Shown: positions 24,078 through 35,220, counted from the first letter of the stretch. The stretch is 64,000 nucleotides of DNA from Chamaecyparis obtusa (GCA_027943335.1 BSBK01007724.1:687501-751500); one strand, 5' to 3'. Notes: generated from the letters alone by a model not told the origin. Translations and numbers: made by a program.

Positions 24078-24765
24078 CAGCCTGAATGTGAGCTACACTA
24101 CGAGTTCCTAGTGGAAGCACTATCTTATCTGTACTGTTGTTGGTCATGATTCATCTTGATACAAAAACCTATTTTCCTATCTCAAAGACCAAATCATTCT
24201 CGATACCTTCAACTGCCATGAAAAGAGATACCTTATCCGTAATGCCTCCCGATATGTCATCATTAGTCACGATCTGTACAAATGAGGTCTAGAAGGTATG
24301 CTACTTAGATGTTTAGAATGAGAAGAGGTTAAACGTGCATTAGAGGAAGTCCATGATGGTATTTGTGGGTCACACTCGAATGATTTAACACTAGCTCAAA
24401 AATTTATTAGGGCTGGGTACTATTGGCCTGAAATGAAGAAAGAGGCTATCAAGTTTGCTAAGAATTGTCAAAAGTGTCAAGTACATGGAAACCTAATTCA
24501 TGCTCTAGGCAGAGATCTAATTCCCTTTACTACACAATGGCCTTTTCACCAATGGCATTTGATCTTATAGGAACTATACATCCTCATTCTTCTAATGGAC
24601 ATACCCATATAATCACAGCTACAAATTATTTTACAAAATGGGTAGAAGCAGTCCCTTTGACACAAGCAATTAGAAAGAAAATATCTATGTTCATATTGAA
24701 CTATATCATATGCAGATATGAGATCCCACATTCTATAATCACAGATAATGGGGGACAATTCAAAA
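24078..24765 (+). pseudogene. T integrase, N-terminal half, cut by N
   Basis: The zinc-binding part is seen (CGSHSND-type His region near 24360, then KNCQKCQVHG). The core follows with FDLIGTIHPHSSNGHTHII and NYFTKWVEAVPL; the expected Trp-Gly-Asp context is partly lost. It ends at IITDNGGQFK, where N interrupts immediately after the second catalytic Asp. The rest resumes at 34555. Confidence 0.85.
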
Positions 24766-25757
24766 TGGTCGCCTAGACCTTGGGCCCCATTTTTGCAATT
24801 TATCAAATCTCTGAATCAATATTTTCAAATATCAACAATATCAATTATATCAATTTCCTTGATCAAATCATAATCAATTCAATATTTCCTAAGGTTTGAG
24901 CCTTATTTAATTTAAAAGAAATAAAAATAAAAATCTTATTTAATTAAGAGAACATGCTCCCTTTTAAAAAATAAAAATCTCTTTTAATTAAATAATAAAA
25001 TCACTTTATCCTAAGCTTTTATTTAATTAAAAGGAATTTCCTCCCCTTTTATTTAAATAAAAAATCTCCACTTTTCTTCTTATCCTATGTTGCACAAATA
25101 AAACATTATTCTTATTTTATAAAAAGGGAAAAAACACTTTTTGTCTTATGTGGGACACAAAAGTCAACTCCTATTTTCCTATTGGAGGATATTTGTGCAT
25201 AAGAATCAAGTTTCTTTTTTTCTCCACCGTTGATTAAGTCTTTTGCCTCTTAATCTCAATGGTCCATTCCTTTTCATTTCCTATAAAAGAAGAGCTCTCT
25301 TCTTCATTTTCATATTTTAGATTTTTATGCTAATATTATGCTAGAGGTTTTCTAGGTCATTTGGAGCTATTTGAAGACATTCTACATCCAAGCTTTGAAG
25401 ACTTGTTATTGTATTTCATTGTAGTTGCATATTTCTTTTCTTAGTTGCATTATCATGGCATATTAGCTTATATTTCCTTTTATGCAATAGATTAACTTGC
25501 ATTGTTATAATGATTTGCATTGCATTGTATACATTTGGTTTTATTAGAGATATTGGCATTGTTTCCCTTGTCTTTGATTTTAATCTCTCATTGTGTGGTT
25601 TACTAGCAAGGTCATGAGTTTATAGCTCTAGCTGAGAGCAATTTTACAAATCTTGCAACTCCATGCATAGAGAGCTATGGATCGATTTGTGAGGGCTCAT
25701 TCTTGAGTTTTCTTGCATGTAAGGATTCATAGAAGTGAGAAAACATTTTAGCACACA
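24762..25757 (+). repeat. N 5' LTR, lacking its first bases
   Basis: It is nearly identical to 33578-34554 but begins inside the LTR at AAAATGGTCGCC. The 3' copies begin TGTATGCAC(T/C)CTAAAATGG directly after a purine tract, so the first 12-16 bases are missing here. It ends TTTTAGCACACA before the primer site. A strong TATA box is at 25281. Confidence 0.85.
25281..25289 (+). promoter_or_regulatory. N LTR TATA box
   Basis: CTATAAAAG follows TTTCATTTC and precedes AAGAGCTCTC. It recurs at 34096 (decayed to CTATAAAAA), 35974 and 37870. It lies about 470 bp from the LTR end. Confidence 0.65.
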
Positions 25758-25780
25758 TTTTTTGGCACCCAACATGGGGC
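25758..25780 (+). other. N primer-binding site
   Basis: TTTTTTGGCACCCAACATGG, then GGC, directly follows the LTR. It is a diverged form of the T site (TTTTTGGCGCCCACTGTGGG), consistent with a related element. Confidence 0.7.
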
Positions 25781-28144
25781 TACCCACCTCTTGCATGCTG
25801 GTTTTAATCATTTTTGGAGCTAACCCTTGTGCAGATTTGTTTGGAGATGAAAAACCCTAGGTCTGAAAGATTTGATCATATCTCCCAAACGGCTTGGTGT
25901 TTTGGTCTAAAAAGTTTTTTTCAAGTTGGAGACATGTCAAAGAAGCCCCAAAAATTTTTTCAGAATTTTCAGAGGTGATTAGTATTTTTTATGATTTTTT
26001 ATTGATTTTTCATAAAAAATCAAATTTTAGCGCAAATCAGTGTATTTGTCAGAAGTTTTTACATTTCTAGAAATCTCTTGAAATTATATATGGGGTCCAT
26101 TCACTATGTTTTTAATTTAGAGATCATATCATAGCTCATTTGGTCAATTTATAAAAACTGATCTATTTTGGTAAAATGGGTCTCTAGAGCACAAATGAAG
26201 AGATTTTTCTAAAAATTTTACATTTTTGAAAATTTTTCTATTTTTTGATAGAGGTATCTTTTTTGCATTTTGGGTTTAGAGTCCGAATTCATGTGGTAAA
26301 AATCAGATCTTGTTAACTAGGTCAAATGCAAAAAAAATAAAATTTTGTGATGGGTATGCACTTATTTTTTCATTGTTCAATGCATGATATGAGTTATCAT
26401 TTGGATTATTTGCTGGTTATCATTGATCCTAACAATTGATTTTCAGATCTAACCCTAGGGTTTGCATAAGTTGGATATACATTGCATATCTTGTTTGCTT
26501 GTTTTGTTGTCTTGTTCATTTGAAGGTGCTCTTGCTTTCATGGAAAATTCTTAAAACAAAGCGTTGGACTTGAGGTACTTTGTTCCATCTCTACAAAATT
26601 TGGATTTTGAGATTAAAATTGAACCTCTCATGTGTTTGGCTTGAGTGTTTACATGCTTTCATAGAACACATTTCAATTGATGCTCTTAATGGGAAATGAA
26701 TGAACATAGATTTGCTTTCATACAAGTTTGTGTAAGTGAATGCTTGTGTTTAAACCTTAAGTAATTCTTGGTTCCAATATCAAAAATCTCATTGAGTGAT
26801 TGAGGGCATGGATTCATTCCTTATTTACATAGGAATTTAAATGCACCACTTTGTGGACTCACTCTATGTTTACTTGGAAAGTTAAATATTCCATTGTTCA
26901 ACCCTTTTTCATTTGTGAGTAGTATTGATAAGCAACTTTAGATTACTTGTGATTGATCTAGATTGCTATCTTGGGTTATTGGACTTACTAATCCACCGGC
27001 CCCTCATTTCCGCCCCGTGGTTGCAAGATTAGCACCACATTAAAAGGGAGGGGTCTACAGGAAAGAAGCGTTAATTGCTCCACTAGGCAACCCTTTTGTG
27101 CTTTTTGGAACTCACTTGTTTTCTAAAGTGTTGACTCACTTTGAGTTGATGTGAGGAGTTAAATGTTCTACTTTTGGGCTCACTTTGAGTTGATGTGAGG
27201 AGTTAAATGTTCTACTTTTGGACTCGCTTCACATTCACTTGAAGGGTTAAGTGTCCCACTTTTGGACTCACTTCACATTTACTCGAAGAGTTAAGTGTTC
27301 CACCTTTACTGCTTTAAATAATTTTGATAGTGAATTACTTAGTTTTTATTTCTAGAAGACCTGCTTGGGGACACACCACCTCAAAGGATGACCCTAACTC
27401 TTGTGTTCTAGCGGAGTATAAATAGCGGGTGGTGAATCGAAAGACACCTCTCTTGGGAATTGAATTTGATATCACTCTTGGCTAAGCCTCAAAGAACTTT
27501 ATACCTTTGAGAAGTGAAGGAGGAGATTTGGCTTACCATCTCCCCTCGACTATGTGATTTTGGATTCTTCTCATCTACGGATTTGGGACTCACGTACCTT
27601 GCGTATATCAAGGACTCCTTTTAGAAAAACCATGTATATCCTTGTAGACATCCTGTTAAGGTGTTGTTGTGTTCTATGTGCCTGCTAAAACATTTTCAAG
27701 AACATACACAAGTAGAGTCTTTAGGGAAAAGAATACTAAGTCACTATCTCTGTTCATGCACAAGGTTGCTTTGTCCCTTGCCCATTACTTGAAGACTGTT
27801 TGATTGAACTCCCTGGTTGCTGTTCTATGTGCTTGATCATCATTGCAAAATCTTTTGAAAGATCTAATTGGAATATTGAAATTGAGTTCTGTCCTACTGT
27901 AGTGAGGTCTCCTTAGAAGCTTGGTCTTCCTTGGTCAGTCCAGATCTTAGATCCTAGGTGTTGTCATGTTGCTCAACATCTCAATGAATGTTATGGTATC
28001 AATTGCACAAGATGACTCTTAGTCTTCTTTCTTCTCCTTTTCCCATGTTCTTCTAAAGTCTTCTATTTCCATGAGAAACTCTTCATGTCTTCTTGATTCT
28101 TTTCCTCTTACTATCTAGTCTACATTCATTTATTCATTTCTTCT
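25781..28144 (+). other. N 5' leader, no gene seen
   Basis: This is AT-rich sequence with no ORF of note. It contains a 4 x 44-bp tandem repeat (27134-27309) and a segment at about 27697-27845 that matches the T leader (GAACATACACAAG, TTCATGCACAAGGTTGCTTT, CCCTTGCCCATTA). Confidence 0.65.
27134..27309. repeat. 44-bp tandem repeat, 4 units, in N leader
   Basis: Units start at 27134, 27178, 27222 and 27266 with exact 44-bp spacing. The form is ACTCACTTTGAGTTGATGTG, then AGGAGTTAAATGTTCTACTT and TTGG. Units 1-2 are nearly identical and units 3-4 form a second pair. A diverged lone unit is near 26863. Confidence 0.85.
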
Positions 28145-30681
28145 ATGCTTGATTCCTCCTCTTCTAGAACCATGAATTTCAACTATCTTGTTAAGGAATC
28201 TCTCTTGAGAATAGATGATCTTGAACTCATTGCTCAATTTGAAGAGTATCTTTATTCCTCCAATAGTCCTTCCAAATATCTCATGGGTGATAAACTTATG
28301 GAAAAAATAAAGGAAAAGATGATTAAATCAGATGTCTTTTCTAGGATCATAGACATGATCATATCACAACCTCCTTCTTCTAAACATTTTTCATCATCTA
28401 ATTTTTCTCATTCTTCCTCATCTTCCAAATCTTACCATGACTCTTCTAAACATTATTCGCATTGTTCATTATCCAAGTCTTCTTCTTTCACTAAGTCTTT
28501 AATTTCCTCTTCTTCATGATCTCATTCTTCTTCTACTTCTTCAAAGAGTCTTACTTATCTTCACAAGACATACCATAAAGAGCAACATGATAGTCCTTAT
28601 GATACCTCTTCCATGAAGAGTGACACACCCACCTATGATGACTATGATGACTATGATGATGGACAATGAAGTGATACCTATGACACCTCTATTCCTAAGA
28701 GTCCTCCTAGTCATGTCCTTGTGCTTACTAGAAATGGGTCCTCATATTGGAAAGATCATGATGGTGATCTGTATGATTCAGATTTTGAAAGAAACTCTGA
28801 TGATTTTTGTGAACAATACCTTGATTATGATCCATCTACTAGTGTTGAAAAATATAAAATGCACCGTGCTGATTTGAAATGTAAATATTATAAAAATCCT
28901 TCCTCTAAGAACATTCATGCTAAAAATAAAGATGACACTCTCAACCAAGATCATGTTAATGTTGAACCTTTGTCTTGTGATAGTTCCCTTCCATCCCCTA
29001 CTTCCTCCAATACCCACACACTTCCTAAAGCTTCTAAGTCTTCCAAATCTTTCACAAATACTTCATCCGATTCAAATCCTAAGGCTTTTCATGTGGTTCC
29101 CTATAGTTATTCTCAAGAGCCACCTCTTAAAGATACTCAAGCTAACCTTCACTTGGATGCAAATACTTTCAATAATGCTAAACCTAAAGAGCCTAAGCCT
29201 TTATGCGCTATAATGCCTATTTCAACTAGTCTTTCAGCATCTCCTCCAAAGTCTTCCATACAATTCCAACATGCTTCCTTGTCCTTAGAAGTGGCTCCAT
29301 GTCAAGAGGACTCTAAAAATGATAAAGAAAATAACATAAATAAAGATCAAGATCAGGAACCCTCCATATCATCCAATTCTCTTCATGATGTATCTCCTCC
29401 ATTTCATGGTTCTTTTGATCCTGTACGCTCTTCTGCATTCATTCCACCATCTCCTAAGAAAGATCAAGCTACTACTTACACCGTTGAGCTTATTGATAAA
29501 CAAAATAACCTTACTGAGCTTATTGATAAACAAAATAACCTTACTACTTACACCGTTGAGCTTATTGATAAAATGGTGTTGTTACTTCTGATGTAAAGCC
29601 TATTGAAAATCAAAAGAAAGTTGATATGCTTATGCTATCCAAAGCTACTTGTCAAGATCAAAGTATTTCATCTTCTTGTTCTACCACTCCATGCTCACTT
29701 CCGCTTTCTACTCTTCCTAAGTCTTTGCAAGCTTTGAAAAATCCTATCAAAGAAGTTTCTCCTAGTCAAGATGTGCACAATTTTGTTGAAAATCCTAATG
29801 CTCACTCTAAAGATGCTGATATCCTTGGTTGTGATATAGATGCTGATGAACTTATTGATTATCCTTTTTCATCTTCCACTTCCATCCTTGGACCTCTTCC
29901 ACCACTACTAAGGGCTTCATGTCTTCCTTCTATCTTGGGTCCTTATGTCCCTTCACTTTCCCCTCCTAATTCTCCTAATTCATCATCTATCTTGGGTCCT
30001 TATGTCTCTCCATCTCCTATATTTCCTCAAGATCAACATAGATGCATACCCTTGAATCCTTTTCATTGACCCACCCATCTAAATCAGTCATATTATCCTC
30101 CTTCTTCCACAAGTCCCAAGTCTTTTGGAAATAACTTGAATGTTCAATACAAAAAAAAGAAGCAATACAAGAATCCATCAAAAAAAGAAGATCACCATGT
30201 CTCCTCTAATCAACATGGAGGCATAAAGCCAAAAGAGATATCTAAGAAGAAAACTACAAGATAAGTATGGGTTCCAAAATCCATCATTCAAGATATTCTC
30301 TCTAAGACATCAAAAGAAAATAAAAAGACTAAGGCTATATGGATTCCAAAGTCTCTCTTGAAAGAGTCTAATGTTGAACAAAAAGTGAAGTTGACATTCA
30401 AGCTTCTAAAGGCTTCCATTTCATCTCTTTCCAAAAATATTCTTCAATTCCATGCACCTAAACCACAACCTTTGCTAAATATTCACCATATTCCTTCACG
30501 AATTTCTTCATTCAAGTTTCCTCCACCCTCTTGCCACCCTTCAAGGTGTTTGTTGACATTGATCTTTCCTTCCTTTCCATCTACCTTTTCACAATCCTTC
30601 CATTCATTATGCTTCTACCTTCTATCTTTTTTCCTCATTTGCCTATTCCTCCTATCCTCCAACCTCACTCGCTTTGCATAA
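28145..30681 (+). pseudogene. N ORF: Ser/Pro/Lys-rich protein of unknown function
   Basis: One reading frame runs from 28145 to about 29570 with stops near 28517 and 28667, then shifts by one and continues to 30681 with stops near 30067 and 30262. The start MLDSSSSRTMNFNYLVKESL leads to a short helical stretch (DLELIAQFEEYL). Ser-rich blocks, a DYDDYDDG acidic run and Pro/Ser repeats (SILGPYVPS twice) follow. A basic part has two W-V/I-P-K-S phrases (VWVPKSIIQ, IWIPKSLLK), and the end is hydrophobic. There is no zinc knuckle or enzyme motif. It sits where gag belongs, so a gag-like structural role is possible but unproven. Confidence 0.55.
29486..29572 (+). repeat. Short in-frame repeat in N ORF
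   Basis: The phrase ELIDKQNNLT occurs twice in a row and ELIDK a third time, with TYTV before the first and last. The 30-bp unit keeps the frame. The frameshift of the ORF falls right after this block. Confidence 0.75.
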
Positions 30682-30891
30682 AATCTTATCCTCCATTTTT
30701 CTCTTCCATTTTCCTTTCCCTATCAGCATCTTTGAGCATATCATTTTGGATCCTTGGTATATCAATGGTTTATCCTTTCAAGGAGCATTATCTAAAAAGC
30801 TTGCCTTCTTCCAAAATTTAAAATAAAAAAAATTAAAAAAATAGAAAAATTCAAAAAAGAAAAAATAAAAAAAGAAAAAATTTGAAAATGT

Positions 30892-30924
30892 GCCATGGTG
30901 AAAACCTAGAAACAGGCACCTTGG
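30892..30924 (+). other. Hairpin family 1, copy 1 (N)
   Basis: Lower stem GGTG (30897-30900) pairs with CACC (30917-30920). An AAAA bulge is at 30901-30904. Upper stem CCTA pairs with CAGG with one A-C mismatch, around loop GAAA (30909-30912). The lower stem extends outward as CCAT against TTGG. Confidence 0.75.
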
Positions 30925-30952
30925 TAGAAAAAGTAAAGAGAAATAAATTTGT

Positions 30953-30987
30953 CCTATGGTGAAAACCACTCCCTTGTGGTGCCTTGG
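30953..30987 (+). other. Hairpin family 1, copy 2 (N)
   Basis: Lower stem GGTG (30958-30961) pairs with TGCC (30980-30983) with two G-U pairs. AAAA bulge at 30962-30965. Upper stem CCAC (30966-30969) pairs perfectly with GTGG (30976-30979), a different sequence from the other copies. The loop is TCCCTT. Confidence 0.65.
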
Positions 30988-30995
30988 ATAAGTAC

Positions 30996-31026
30996 CGTGA
31001 TGAAAACCTGGCAATCAGGCATCATG
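30996..31026 (+). other. Hairpin family 1, copy 3 (N)
   Basis: Lower stem CGTGATG (30996-31002) pairs with CATCATG (31020-31026), seven pairs with one G-U. AAAA bulge at 31003-31006. Upper stem CCTG/CAGG, loop GCAAT (31011-31015). Confidence 0.8.
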
Positions 31027-31705
31027 CGTAGTTTTTCTGCATCTTGCATCTATTCCATCTTCTCTCTTTGATCTTGACAATGTTGACCTATACTTGAATA
31101 TTTGGCTATCTTGTGAGCTATCTTACAATGATCTTTCTGTCATTCCTTTCATGTTTAGCTTTCATTTTCATTTTCCTCTATTCATTCTAGCTTGTCGCTA
31201 TCCTTTTCCCATTTGGTCTTGATCTAATAAAAAAGAGTAAAAAATGATGCTATGAAGCCTCTTGACATGTCTACTCCTTTGGACTACATCCTTCCTTCTT
31301 TTGCAGTGCGCTTTTGTGACTTATCCTATGCTGGCTTTTCATTGCTTGTCCAAATGTGCTTTACATGACAATTTTTTCCCTAGCTTGGGTACTCTTAAGG
31401 AGTTTGACCTTGAGGATTTCTTCCCTTCACTCTCCTTCATTCTCATGTCTTCCATCTCTTCCACCAGCTTGCTCATCCATCTTGTCCCTCACCTTCCTAG
31501 ACATTGGGAATACACGATGTGATCTTGCTTGGGAGTTTGATGCCCATTTTGTCTAGGGGCATTCTTTGTACATACTTTATGATCCTGAAAAAATTCTAAA
31601 AAAATTCATATATGATGCTGAAAAAATCCTAAAAAGCATAAAAAGTCTTGAAAAAATACAAAAAAAAATAAAAAAATAAAAAATTAAAAAAAAAAAGAAA
31701 AAGTG

Positions 31706-31737
31706 CCTTGGTGAAAACCTGGAAACAGGCGCCTTGG
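31706..31737 (+). other. Hairpin family 1, copy 4 (N)
   Basis: Lower stem GGTG (31710-31713) pairs with CGCC (31730-31733) with one G-U. AAAA bulge at 31714-31717. Perfect upper stem CCTG/CAGG around a GAAA tetraloop (31722-31725). Confidence 0.8.
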
Positions 31738-31786
31738 TAGAAAAAATACAAAAAAATAAAAAAAAAGAAAAAAATTACAATAAATC

Positions 31787-31820
31787 CAAGTGGTGAAAAC
31801 CTAGAAACAGGCGCTACTTG
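31787..31820 (+). other. Hairpin family 1, copy 5 (N)
   Basis: The lower stem is continuous for nine pairs: CAAGTGGTG (31787-31795) with CGCTACTTG (31812-31820), two of them G-U. AAAA bulge at 31796-31799. Upper stem CCTA/CAGG with loop GAAA. Confidence 0.8.
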
Positions 31821-31990
31821 AGGCCTTTGCACCCCTATTTGTTAGCATGCATCCTCGACACTTAGCCACTTTCCATCATGTCTTGACCTTATTTAACTTG
31901 ATTTGGAATTGGTCTTTATCTTTATCTAGGGGGCATAACTATTAGCATAGGTCCTTTAGGTGCGTTTGTCTCTTGGGGCATTTCACAATA

Positions 31991-32060
31991 GGTGTTTTTC
32001 AACACCACTCCAAACAGTGTTTTTCAACACTACCCTTGTGTCAAGTGTTTCTTAACACTT
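31991..32060 (+). other. Hairpin family 3, three in series (N)
   Basis: Three perfect hairpins: GGTGTT/AACACC around TTTC (31991-32006), AGTGTT/AACACT around TTTC (32016-32031), and AAGTGTT/AACACTT around TCTT (32043-32060; arms 32043-32049 and 32054-32060). The outer pairs differ between copies but always match. Confidence 0.8.
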
Positions 32061-33281
32061 ATTAGATGTCTTACCCAGTAGTCTAAGTATGATGCGATAT
32101 TTCTCATTAGCAGATGTGATAACCAGAGTCTAACTCTATGAACAACACACACACACTTAAACAATCAACTTGTTGAGATATGATGACTTTATTTTTCTTT
32201 GTGTGCTGTCTATGAGGATTTCTTTGATGAGTGGTCTCTCCCTAAGAAGTTTTCAATGATGCATAGCTAGAAGACTAAGGGTATGAGAACATGTTTTATT
32301 TCTTTATCTATTTGTGGGTATATTTTATTGATCCTAACTATCATGAGCATTTATGCTGGTCTTACTTGACACTATGGATTGATAAGGTATTATGCTTGAC
32401 TGTTTTACGAGTGCATGCTTCTAGTTATCCTGACTTTCATGTGTCTTGATACAAACATAATCTCACCCTATCAAATCTAGGTGATCTCACTGCATTAGTC
32501 ATCTGGACCTACATGTCTTTGATGCCTAGGTGGGATTTCCACATTTCTATCTGATAAAGATCATATTCATATCCACATAGTTATGCTAGTGTGCATTGTA
32601 TGATCTTACGATGCTACCAATAACACTCGATGATGATAATTAGATGTCTATAGGCATTGTGACCTTGCAAGTCAACCACTTTCATAGTAGCTTGCATTCT
32701 TAGGTTCATCATAGTTTAGTTTTTGCATCTTGCATATGGAGAGAGCTCTCCTTTTTATCATCTATGGACTAGTTGGTCAACTGTGCTCATTTTCTGATTC
32801 TTCTTGATCATATCTTTCATTTCTAGTCTTTCATATCACATCATTTTCTATCCATTTTCGGACTCAAAATTGAAATCCAAGTTGCATTTCCAAACTTTCT
32901 CATTCTTCTACATAGTTGACTGACCTTTTGAGGCATAATTCTTTGATCTTTGATGGAATTTATTTCTTTCCATGTCTTCAAAACTTCTAGTCTTTCATTC
33001 ACCCCTTTCGCTTCCTCCCTCTAAGGTTTGACTTAATCTTTATCCTGTATCTTTTTTAGTCAAACCTCATCAACCTGGGGCATGTTTTCACTGCTTGATG
33101 GTTATCCTATCATGCTCCATCCTTCGATTATGATTTATTATGACTTGATTAGGTTTATCAATTTGTTGTTCTCCTCTATCTGATTTCAATTTTGATTCCG
33201 AGGGGGCAGTACCTATCAACTTTAATCTTTGATTCAGCTTTATCATTCAGCTCAGCTTGAGATTCTTATTTTTAGACTTGA

Positions 33282-33413
33282 TTATCACCTAGCAGTGATG
33301 GTGGTGATTTTGTCTTTCAATTTTTATCTCCTATTTTTCAGACTTGATTATTGCCTAGCAGCGATGGCAATAGTTTTGTCTAAGGCTTGATTTGCACCTA
33401 GCAGCGACGGTGT
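33282..33413 (+). other. Hairpin family 2, three in series (N)
   Basis: The ten-base loop TAGCAGYGAY is conserved while the stems change together. Stems: TTATCACC/GGTGGTGA (33282-33289, 33300-33307; two G-U pairs), TATTGCC/GGCAATA (33349-33355, 33366-33372, perfect), and GCACC/GGTGT (33394-33398, 33409-33413; one G-U). In the first two an outer AGAC...GTCT pair also flanks the hairpin. Confidence 0.75.
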
Positions 33414-33552
33414 TGGTCTTGTATTTTGCTTATCTTTGTCCTGATGTGTTCCAAAATGAACACACATCTAGGTTGTTTTGTGATCCCAAATTAATCTCAC
33501 ATTTCAATTCTTCTTTGACTACATGTGTTCCCAGATCGATCACACATTAGTC

Positions 33553-33565
33553 AAAAAGGGGCAAA
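33553..33565 (+). other. N polypurine tract
   Basis: AAAAAGGGGCAAA lies directly before the LTR start TGTATGCAC. The tandem copies have AAAGAGGGGCAAA before 35443 and 37340. Confidence 0.75.
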
Positions 33566-34554
33566 TGTATGCACTCTAAAATGGTCACCTAGACCTTGGG
33601 CCCCATTTCTGCAATTTATCAAATCCCTGAATCAATATTTTTAAATATCAACAATATCAATTATATCAATTTCTTTGATCAAATCATAATCAATTCAATA
33701 TTTCCTAAGGTTTGAGCCTTATTTAATTTAAAAGAAATAAAAATAAAAATCTTATTTAATTAAGAGAACATGCTCCCTTTAAAAAAATAAAAATCTCTTT
33801 TAATTAAATAATAAAATCACTTTATCCTAAGCTTTTATTTAATTAAAAGGAATTTCCTCCCCTTTTATTTAAATAAAAATCTCCACTTTTCTTCTTATCC
33901 TATGTTGCACAAATAAAACATTATTCTTATTTTATAAAAAGGGAAAAAACACTTTTTATCTTATGTGGGACACAAAAGTCAACTCCTATTTTCCTATTGG
34001 AGGATATTTGTGCACAAGGATCAAGCTTCTTTTTTTCTCCACCATTGATTAAGTCTTTTGCCTCTTAATCTCAATGGTCCATTCCTTTTCATTTCCTATA
34101 AAAAAAAAGCTCTCTTCTTCATTTTCATATCTTAGATTTTTATGCTAATGTTATGCTGCAGGTTTTCTAGGTCATTTGGAGCTATTTGAAGACATTCTAC
34201 ATCCAAGCTTTGAAGACTTGTTATTGTATTTCATTATAGCTGCATATTTCCTTTCTTAGTTGCATTATCATGGCATATTAACTTAGATTTCTTTTTATGC
34301 AATAGATTAACTTGCATTGCATTGCATACATTTGGTCTCATTGGAGATAATGGCATTGTTGCCCTTGTCTTTGATTCGAATCTCTCATTGTGTGGTTGAC
34401 TAGCAAGGTCATGAGTTTATAGCTCTAGCTGAGAGAAATTTTATAAATCTTGCAACTCCATGCATAGAGAGCTATGGATTGATTTGTGAGGGTTCATTCT
34501 TAATTTTTCTTGCATGTAAGGATTCATAGAACTGTGACAACATTTTAGCACATA
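33566..34554 (+). repeat. N 3' LTR, unit A (989 bp)
   Basis: It begins TGTATGCACTC after the purine tract and ends TTTTAGCACATA, decayed from CACACA. It lacks about 19 bp present in the other copies (between CTTGCATTG and the repeated TTGCATTGCATT region near 34315). Its TATA box is decayed. Confidence 0.85.
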
Positions 34555-35220
34555 GGGGACAATTCAAAAATAAAGACATAGATGATTTATGTGCTAAATT
34601 CAAGATCACACAACATTGGTCTTCTATCTACTATCCTTAAGGGAATGGACAAGTAGAGGCTTCTAACAAGAATCTATTAAAAATCTTGCACCATATAGTT
34701 AATAAAATAGGAAGAGATAGGCATCTGATGATCAATCCAGCTATCTAGGCCTACAAAACAAGTATCAGAACACCCACTGGGGCTACACCTTTTTCTTTAG
34801 TTTATGGGTCTGAAGTGGTACTGCCTATTGAGGTTGAAATCCCATCACTAAGAATCAGAATGCATGGTCTAGTAACTGATGATGACTATAGAGTGTCTAG
34901 GTTGTAAGAACTTGAACTAATAGATGAGCACAGACAAGCAGCGTATGATCATCTTAGAGTATATCAGAAGAGATTGTGTAGAGGTTACAAGAAGAAAGTC
35001 TGACACAAAGAATTTCAGGTTGGTGATCTAGTCTTGAGAGAGAATCCTAAAAATCAATCACATTGAGAATGCAAGGGGAAGTTTGAACCCAACTGGCTTG
35101 GTCCATTTTTTATCACTACTAATTTTGGCTCTAGTGCCTATCAGCTCTCAACAACTGAAGGAGAATAGCTCTGAGAGCCAATCAACGTTCTCCATCTGAA
35201 GAAATTCTATGCCTAAGGCA
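34555..35220 (+). pseudogene. T integrase, C-terminal half, unit A
   Basis: The integrase continues from N: GQFKNKDIDDLCAKF, HWSSIYYP, GNGQVEASNKNLL (the catalytic Glu) and [17 protein letters not shown]. The C-terminal FQVGDLVLREN and FEPNWLGPF follow, ending INVLHLKKFYA. Stops occur in YYP-stop-GN, NPAI-stop-AY (34746), SRL-stop-EL, KKV-stop-HKEF and SH-stop-EC. The last four are shared by units B and C, so they predate the triplication. Confidence 0.88.

Larger units (their letters stand above)
30682..33552 (+). other. N structured non-coding 3' region
   Basis: About 2.9 kb without a convincing gene. A/T-only stretches (30830-30885, 31620-31700, 31741-31780) separate compact hairpins. Five hairpins of family 1, three of family 2 and three of family 3 are listed separately. 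ORFs at 31262-31556 are short and unremarkable. Confidence 0.7.
24766..34554 (+). mobile_element. N: 9.8-kb non-autonomous LTR element without pol
   Basis: LTR-like ends, a primer-binding site at 25758 and a purine tract at 33553 define it. Inside lie a 2.4-kb leader, one broken ORF region (28145-30681) and a 2.7-kb non-coding 3' region full of hairpins. No protease, RT, RNase H or integrase motif occurs, so it must have moved with enzymes from another element. It resembles the class called LARD (large retrotransposon derivative). Leader and hairpin similarity point to a T-like helper. The host copy is the T integrase. Confidence 0.8.

Noticed and set aside
28917..29213. Hydrophobic 98-codon ORF within the N ORF
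   Set aside because: It is an out-of-frame reading of the Ser/Pro-rich frame; the Leu/Ile content follows from the shifted Ser/Pro codons.
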